From contig NC_087075.1 in the NCBI RefSeq assembly GCF_026151205.1, forward strand, positions 8,669,303-8,733,302: 64,000 nucleotides of DNA. The letters run 5' to 3'. This document shows positions 57,713 through 64,000 of the stretch, piece by piece (positions within the stretch are counted from its first letter, which is position 1; each line of letters opens with the position of its first letter). The stretch is from Bolinopsis microptera (Eukaryota; Ctenophora; Tentaculata; Lobata; Bolinopsidae). The notes beneath the pieces were generated by a model, which was given only the letters and a program-made list of their open reading frames with translations, had not been told where the DNA came from and did no database searches. Position numbers and translations under genes: made by a program.

Positions 57713-60700
57713 TCATTTCGGTTCAGGAGCAATTTCAACTACCATTTTATTAACAGTGGGCTCCATTTCTTGTAGTTCTATGCCTGGATCTACATCGGCA
57801 TTTGAATTGTCTTGAACTTTATTCGATCGTCTTAACTTGATGAGCAACAACAGCTTCATCATACCTGTTTTTATTTTGGAGTATATGATTGAATAAATGA
57901 ATGTTTCCAAAGAACGATCATAAAGGATAGGATTTATGACAGAGTTTATTGGAAGGACTAAGATTGAGAAAAAGGAGTACCATTCTGTCGCATCCAAAAT
58001 ATCTAAATAATGAAAGCAGCAGACTACAATAAATGGTACCCAACACACAAAATCAGTGAGAGTAATCCAGATGGTTATTCGATGAAGTTTAGCGTTCATT
58101 TTCTTAGCTGTTTTGTCCGTGTTTTTCATGGCGACTCCTTCGGCTGATTTTCTAGTTTTTATCACTATCACACAGAGTAAAACAAAAACAAATATTCCTT
58201 GGGGGTCATCCTTTCTCACAAAGTACTTAAACAAGCAGACAGCATCGTTGCCGTAAAATGACTGGCGCTTGTATGGAATTCCGCCATAATCATGTGAAAA
58301 CATGGGCTTAATCAAAGTGTCAATCTGTGCCCATTTCAGGTCATCCATCCTTATCCTGCCATAGTATTCATGCAGTATTGACTGAAGAACTTTTTTGTTA
58401 GGACATCCATGAAATAAAGTATTTGATGCTTCAAACCTTATTCCGTTGACAAAGAATTCTTCCAGGCCTTTCACAAGAGGCGTCAACGAGATTGCCAGAG
58501 AGGCTGTTATTATCATGACAACCATACCCGCTAACTTCTTCAAGCTTGCTTTTGTTACACTTTTTGGAACCACAAAATCATTTTTAATCCCTGACAACCT
58601 AAGTAAACTCAAGAGGGTCATGGAAAACAACGAAATATGTGAAGCTGTTGTACTTATGGCACCAAGAGCAACACAAGTGTCACTCGAAATCCAGTCTAAG
58701 TGTTCAATGCAGTATTTTGAGCCATAGTAGCTGTCATAGAAGACGATGACACTGATATACAATCCCATTAGTAAGTCTCCTGAACTTATCACAGCGATCA
58801 AACCATTATTCAACAGTGCTGGTTCTGATTTGCATTTCGAAATGGTTGAAATGTTATTGAATAATGATATTCCGTTTAAAAGGATCGCTAAAATCCCAAC
58901 AACCCACGCGACAATCCGAATAAAATAGCTCCCAATTAGTCTCTGTCCACAAATATCATTACATTCATCTGACATGTCAGAGCAGTGAATAATTCCATCA
59001 CACTTTTGCGTTATTGGCAGATATTCTTTAGATATTTCACATTGATAATGGTTGAAGCAAGAAGATTCATCCGAAGAATCCCCACAATCATCAACCAGGT
59101 TGCATATTTTATCATATGTGAGACATTTGTTATTTTCACATCGAAACAGGTCATCACCGAGTTCACCTGTCCTGTGATCTCTGAGCAAGAAAGTAAGTTC
59201 ACCATTACTGCCTTTAGTAAACACTCTTTCGTTTTCAAATTGTCCTGGGCATGAGTTCCATAATAATTGCCTGGTGAGGGGACATAGTGAGTTATTGCTA
59301 CATAGACCAAGACAACTTTGAAAAACATAGTGCTCTCCATAAACGTGTCTACAATCGATCATGGCATCTGGCACCATGATTTCGGAATTTTGTTTGTTTC
59401 TGCCGAAAATGTTCTTCGATTTGAAAATGATTTCAGGAGAACATGTACTATTTTTTAAATACTCAACATCTTTCAATCCCTTGAGACAATAGGAAAGCCT
59501 CACTCTGCCTATTTCATCTCTTAGAGCTGTAGTGACCGGTGTGATTGTTTCCCTCGACAAGAAGCAGATTTTGTTTTCATTATGACAAGATTCTTTTTTA
59601 TCGCATAGGTTAGCAAACTCAATAAACTGTTGGTCGATGTTATAGCACAGAAATACTTCCTTACAATGACTGTTATATCTGACATATCGAGCTGTAACTC
59701 CCTGTCCACAGGTAGGCCAATTGTCTACTTCATCTTCACCATCCAGGCAATCATTGATCCCATCACCAACCCATTTCAGCGGAAATGGAATCTTATCTTG
59801 AAATGCTGTCAGTAAATACCTCCGATGGAATTTTTTGTTGGTCATGTGATGACATTGTTCATCTAATTCGTCACTGGAGTCCTCGCAGTTCGCCTCACCA
59901 TTACACATATAATGTTTGTGAATGAAGCAAGACAAACTGATCTGAACGCAGGCTTTATCAAGTCCATCATCACAAATTTGAGGGATCTTTGGTGGTTCAC
60001 TATGAGAAAATCCAGACCCGCTATTACAGATAATCTGTTTGGCAATGGACGACAAGAAGCCTTTTACTGGGCAAATAACACCAATTTTTGAAGGGTCCGA
60101 GCAGTTTGTTTGATCTATGTAATCATCACAAAAATGTAAAGGCTCCACAGCTGTACTGATTTGTGAACGTTTAAATCTGGCAGCACACCTGGACACATTG
60201 TAAAGGGGCTCAATCATTTCTGTGCGTAGATTGAAGCAGGTTGTAGAATTTTCATTAATTGAGCAATCTATATGAATATAATCGGGTTTCACCAAACAGT
60301 CGTTAATTTTCCGACAAAGAAAATAGGGGGGCAAGTATTCTCCAGATTTACACCAAACACCATAATTGTACCCGTTACAAACGCTCTCATCTTCACAATT
60401 CACAGAATCACTTCGACACACCGAATTACACGTGTCGGAATTGTAACTCCCTGTACAAAACCTCTCATCTAAATCTGTGTTGAGACAGTCATTTTTACCA
60501 TCACAAACACTGAAATGAAAACCAAAGAATCCATTGAAGTTGAAATCTGGAATGTGGAAATATCGGTCCTTATTTAAACAAAAATATCCGCACGGGTGAT
60601 CACCTGAAAAAATAATATATTTTAAAAACACGATTGATCTAATATTCAAGAAAATCTACAAATTCATCCCGGTATATTATATTTTAGTGCAATTTTTCTC

Positions 60701-62281
60701 AACCGGATTTGTTCGCATATACTAAAACACTATAATTTAGTTCGTACGAGGATTTAGATGGTTGTTCATAGTATCTGCACCAGACGCCATAGAATTTCCT
60801 AAGTTTAAATTGATTCCTCCGCTGATACCGCAAGCTTGGTAGAAGTGGGGATCACCTTCACAGAGAACATCAACTGTGGCAAGAAAGCCCCTGAAAATGA
60901 TATATATTTAGTCAATTCAATGCATTGCGTGCAGAGGCAACATATATGTGCGGTAAAAAGTTTCAAATAGGGCGATTCCGCACTTTACTTGATTTAAATA
61001 TTTTGCGTGCGCCACATTTGCAGCCTTTATGTACTCTAAGGTTAGATTATTCGATGCATATCGAGATTGTGGAAATTTTGTCAAAGTAGTACAGTTTTGA
61101 CTTTTGAGACTCTCTCCAGCTTTTATCTACTTTAATAGATAAATACTAGGTGTCCCAAAAAGGCTATTAGTGATCAGTGTTAATTACTCAAGAACGGTTT
61201 GAGAACTTCATTTTTATTTACAGGGTATGACCTCCGGAGTCCTAGAAAAATATTTCAAACCTCGAGCTCACTTGAGTAGGGTGTGCCAGCCTCATGACAA
61301 TTTTTTACAAATAGTCTGATATCTTGATAGAGGATCGTGCGTTGCTAAGCTTGTATAACCATGACCACCTCATTTCCTTGAAAACCTCACATGAATCTTG
61401 TCATGTAATGAACAATTTATTGCGGGTGTCATGTGCTGATTCGGTGCTAGATCGGCTCTAACATAGCTACTGACTTGTTGGCATGCAGCTGAGTACCGGG
61501 CACCTAATCAGTAAATGAAGTGATCAGCTGATCCCAAGAGCTGATAAGATCAAGCAGCTTCTGAATGAGTTAGAGCCTTGAAATGTTTTGGGAGTCGATT
61601 CGCGGTTTAAAATTCTTTACACTGAACCAATTTTAAACAAAAAATGTGTTAGCATCAGTTCCATAAGCTCTTTAAGAAATCCAATCAGTGCATATCTAGC
61701 ACAAAAGAGAATGGGCCAAATAAGCAGGTTTTTTAGGACATCCAGTATTTAGTTATCTTGAGCAAAGTTATTCGAAAATAGAAGTGCCAAATGATGCAGA
61801 TTTTGCCGCCAACTCGGTGTTTTTCTTTCAAAGAGGACAAAAATGCCGTCACTTCTGATATAATATTAATAATAAACTTTTGCCCTATTTAGATAGGGCA
61901 CTGACCTGCCGAATTGCAAATGCACAATGTTATACATCTGGGTAGAGTTGACACAACTGTAGGTTCTATTATCCATCAGTCCCTCGCGTAGCCGCGGCGG
62001 TCTATCACAAACGTATTTTAGGAAACCTCCTACTTCCCTGATCTTGCACTCACCTGAAGTTAACTTATTAAACATTTTGAATTTTGAACCATATTCCATA
62101 ACCTGAATAATGAATCTGTAATATACAAGATTACTTTTATTCGAATGTTCAAAAAGTTACCAGCATTTGAACCGGAGCTGGAACCAGGGCCATATCTTGC
62201 TTTTTTCGGAGGATATGGATTGTCTTGCGACGAAATAATATCATATAAAACGATGATAGCAAGTGGCAAAAAAATCCGCAT
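57713..62281 (-). CDS. LDLa-repeat GPCR, paralogue D, with an in-frame deletion in TM5
   Basis: Exons: 62161-62281, 61906-62053, 60748-60890, 57713-60603, in phase, 1100 residues. Signal peptide MRIFLPLAIIVLYDIISS; module 1 CKIREVGGFLKYVC then YSCVNST; module 2 CEGDPHFYQACG. The exon 3 donor (CCTC/GTACGA) is weak. Exon 4 starts GDHPCGYFC and matches C closely through the LDLa repeats and TM1-4. Between LLC and VIVIKTRKSAEG about 14 residues are missing relative to A-C, where TM5 reads LNFICFITISLSYSA. That leaves a helix too short to cross the membrane. TM6 and TM7 (DFVCWVPF, NSVINPILYD) are intact and resemble B. The tail stops early at APEPK. It may be a receptor decoy, an altered fold or an early pseudogene. 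Confidence 0.85.
60932..60960 (+). mobile_element. Degenerate end of the CAGAGGCAC hAT-type family
   Basis: CAGAGGCAACATATATGTGC then GGTAAAAAG closely resembles the left end of the 41585-42657 element including its subterminal motif. The other end was not found, so this is a solo or decayed terminus in intron 2 of receptor D. Confidence 0.5.
60961..61905. other. Receptor D intron 2
   Basis: No gene. AGGTGTCCCAAAAA near 61149 resembles mariner termini, but no partner end was found. Confidence 0.35.
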
Positions 62282-62349
62282 TTGAATTTGCAAAAATGTA
62301 GGATTTGTTATAAGAAAATGAATAATTTTTCTGGGTCAACCTGGCCTTG

Positions 62350-62471
62350 CTTATATAAGTGTTTATTGTTATATATTATGCTCATATCATACTTGCCACC
62401 CCATGGCAACATTAAAATAGATGCGACTATTCGGATAACCGCTAAAACACTATTTAATACCAGGTCACGCT
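62350..62471 (-). promoter_or_regulatory. Core promoter of receptor D: AGCGTGAC motif plus TATA box
   Basis: TATATAAG (minus sense) at 62350-62357, about 70 bp before the ATG; GTCACGCT at 62464-62471. Confidence 0.55.
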
Positions 62472-62557
62472 GCTCTGTGCGTTTGGTCAGATGATTCAAT
62501 TAGAGTTAGAAAAATGACTGACGGACCAAACTTGATCAATTAACAAAGATTTTTTAT

Positions 62558-62680
62558 AAGAGAGGCTGGGCCAAGATAGCCCACGAGAGGATAGCATTGA
62601 GATGCTCTGCCTACCTCTGGGGTGTGGCAACCCTGGGGAAGGTTGCCGGTGAAATCAGAGTGATTGGTGGAGGATGGCGT
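62558..62680 (+). repeat. Dispersed repeat copy 2 (GAGAGGCTGGGCC family)
   Basis: Starts AGAGAGGCTGGGCC and shares ACGAGAGGATAGCAT and GCCTACCTCTG with 47820-47941. Sequence to about 62880 may belong to the same element; an antisense frame (62540-62896) is unrecognised. Confidence 0.55.
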
Positions 62681-62880
62681 AAAGATTATGTGTTCAGGGA
62701 CAGTTCTCAATAAATTATAACCAAAAAGGAACGACCGATCACCGTAAACCATGATGTTGCTAAGCGCAAAATGGTACAGGGTCCCCGACCTTGGTAATGT
62801 GCACGGAGGACACCAGTAACGCGGGTACCATGCTTTGCAGGCATGAGCTGAAAAGTTTAACCTAGCTGCAGAGAGGTGTA

Positions 62881-63706
62881 AATTCCTTAGGCACATGTAT
62901 TACAAATTTACTGATGGATCGCATCACCAATTAATCGTCACTGATTGGATGACATGAATTGAATTATATAAGATTGACGCATCACCTGTAGCTTTATCAA
63001 ATGTATTGCTAGTGCTTCTTAGTAAGACATCTAGCGTCTAGCAGTTCGCTCATTGCAGTTCGCTCAGAACAGGGTTTTTACCAAGTTTCTGTGATTGTCC
63101 CCATTATTGCGGGTTCCAAAGTAAGTCTCGTTTATGCTGAGACTTATCACAATCAATATCATTTTATTTTACAATAACCGTCCCGTACACGGATTGATCG
63201 TGGCTCGTGCGTATGATAGCATTGGGGTGTTATACTTGACGTTCAATATGTTGCGAGGTTTGCTATTCTTTTCAACTCTTATAAAAACAAAGGCTGACAT
63301 CTCAGACAGCATTGTTTTCTACGACGTCAAACATTTGACACCCAAATGCTACAGAAAAATGGTGTCTTTTCTTTTTTCTTGTGTCACTGGTCAGTGGTCA
63401 GGTCTCCAATGCTCTATCTTACAGTGGTCACGATCTTACCATTAGTGATATTGACCACAGCTACAGCCCCCTACGAAGAAGAGGTCAGCCGTTAACCTTA
63501 TCAATATCAAGAGCCGACGAACAACATGTTCAATGGCCAACAATAAATATTGAAGATTCTCTAACATGCTACCAGTGCAATAAATTCTTACTGCCAGCCC
63601 AAATAATGGCCGTTGAATGCTCAATATAGCAATACAAATAAAATAATACTAGCTGTTCGGGAGCTATTCTATTGCCACCTCTGTTTCATTGGTATCCCTT
63701 TCACAA
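62881..63706. other. Right-hand flank, no gene recognised
   Basis: A plus-strand frame at 63381-63629 follows a plausible acceptor (TCTTACAG near 63422) and reads LTISDIDHSYSPLRRRG, with a polyadenylation-like AATAAAAT near 63639. I cannot assign it; it could be a terminal exon of an unknown gene. Confidence 0.3.
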
Positions 63707-63855
63707 CAGGGAAAAAAGGAAATCGCGGCATGTACGGAATCGCGATTTTTCCCATTATTTGCGACAAATTTTATGTATAGTTTAATGTATAGTCTGTTAA
63801 AAATCGCGGTATCTCGAATTTTGGCCAAAATAATCGCGAAATCCTTTTGTACCTG
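63707..63855. mobile_element. MITE related to the 68-bp hAT-type element
   Basis: Begins CAGGGAAAAAAGGAAATCGC and ends CGCGAAATCCTTTTGTACCT plus G, an imperfect inverted repeat of the same family as 5450-5517. It shares the internal CGCGGTATCTCGAATTTTGG block in related form. No clean target duplication was seen. Confidence 0.6.
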
Positions 63856-64000
63856 TAATGCACAATGAGCCGTAATTTGGGGCTAGGATCTTGTCAATTC
63901 CCTCACGACTGAAAATAATAACTTTTTCAGAATATCTGTTAACTGCATCACGTGATTTAACTAATAACATTCCATTTTAGCCCGACTAGAACAACAATGC

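Noticed and set aside
61149-61165. Mariner-like terminus AGGTGTCCCAAAAA
   Set aside because: Only one end was seen, with no inverted partner, TA duplication or transposase.
1-64000. tRNA or rRNA genes
   Set aside because: No B-box (GGTTCGAATCC-type) paired with an A-box, and no rRNA-like sequence, was recognised by eye.

Overview
The window reads as nuclear DNA of an early-branching animal. It is AT-rich, with intron-split genes, GT-AG splice sites that keep phase, many minisatellites, several non-autonomous DNA transposons and broken retroelements. The receptor type (LDL-receptor class A repeats fused to a rhodopsin-like seven-helix domain, without leucine-rich repeats) and the retroelement types suggest a cnidarian, possibly a hydrozoan. 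That assignment is inference. I saw no bacterial operons, CRISPR array, tRNA or rRNA gene.

Layout. (1) 1-10.6 kb, minus strand: a HOOK-family dynein adaptor gene. Sixteen exons splice in phase into 648 residues and match Hook from its N-terminal domain to near the end of its coiled coil; the last exons lie beyond base 1. (2) 10.6-15.0 kb: retroelement remains, one of which ends 5 bases before the Hook start codon. (3) 15.0-30.0 kb, plus strand: the first nine coding exons (about 378 residues) of rootletin (CROCC), the ciliary rootlet protein. Its introns hold a Penelope-like element fragment, a nested single-exon gene for a serine-rich protein, and several palindromes matching the X-box bound by RFX factors. 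A tandem X-box cluster lies just upstream of an in-frame ATG at 17654. (4) 30.1-62.3 kb, minus strand: four tandem four-exon genes for LDLa-repeat GPCRs. All have the same exon plan, a secretion signal, two small cysteine modules, an LDLa ectodomain and a seven-helix domain, and each has a TATA box and a shared upstream GTCACGCT motif. Spacers and introns between and within them hold a hAT-type MITE filled with a 23-bp satellite, two poly-G-ended elements (one carrying a 2-kb CTC-rich tract), ORF1-only LINE-like sequences and a near-perfect 147-bp inverted repeat. (5) 62.3-64 kb: dispersed repeats and another small MITE.

How the genes relate. Hook and rootletin are both cytoskeletal proteins (dynein cargo linkage; ciliary rootlet) and sit tail-to-tail outward, with their 5' ends facing each other across about 4.4 kb. 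The rest of rootletin does not appear by the end of the window, so either the whole receptor cluster lies in one very large rootletin intron on the opposite strand, or the gene is broken here. A recurring theme is minisatellites that begin at or just after 5' splice sites, in three unrelated genes. All gene models were built by eye from splice signals, phase and family similarity.
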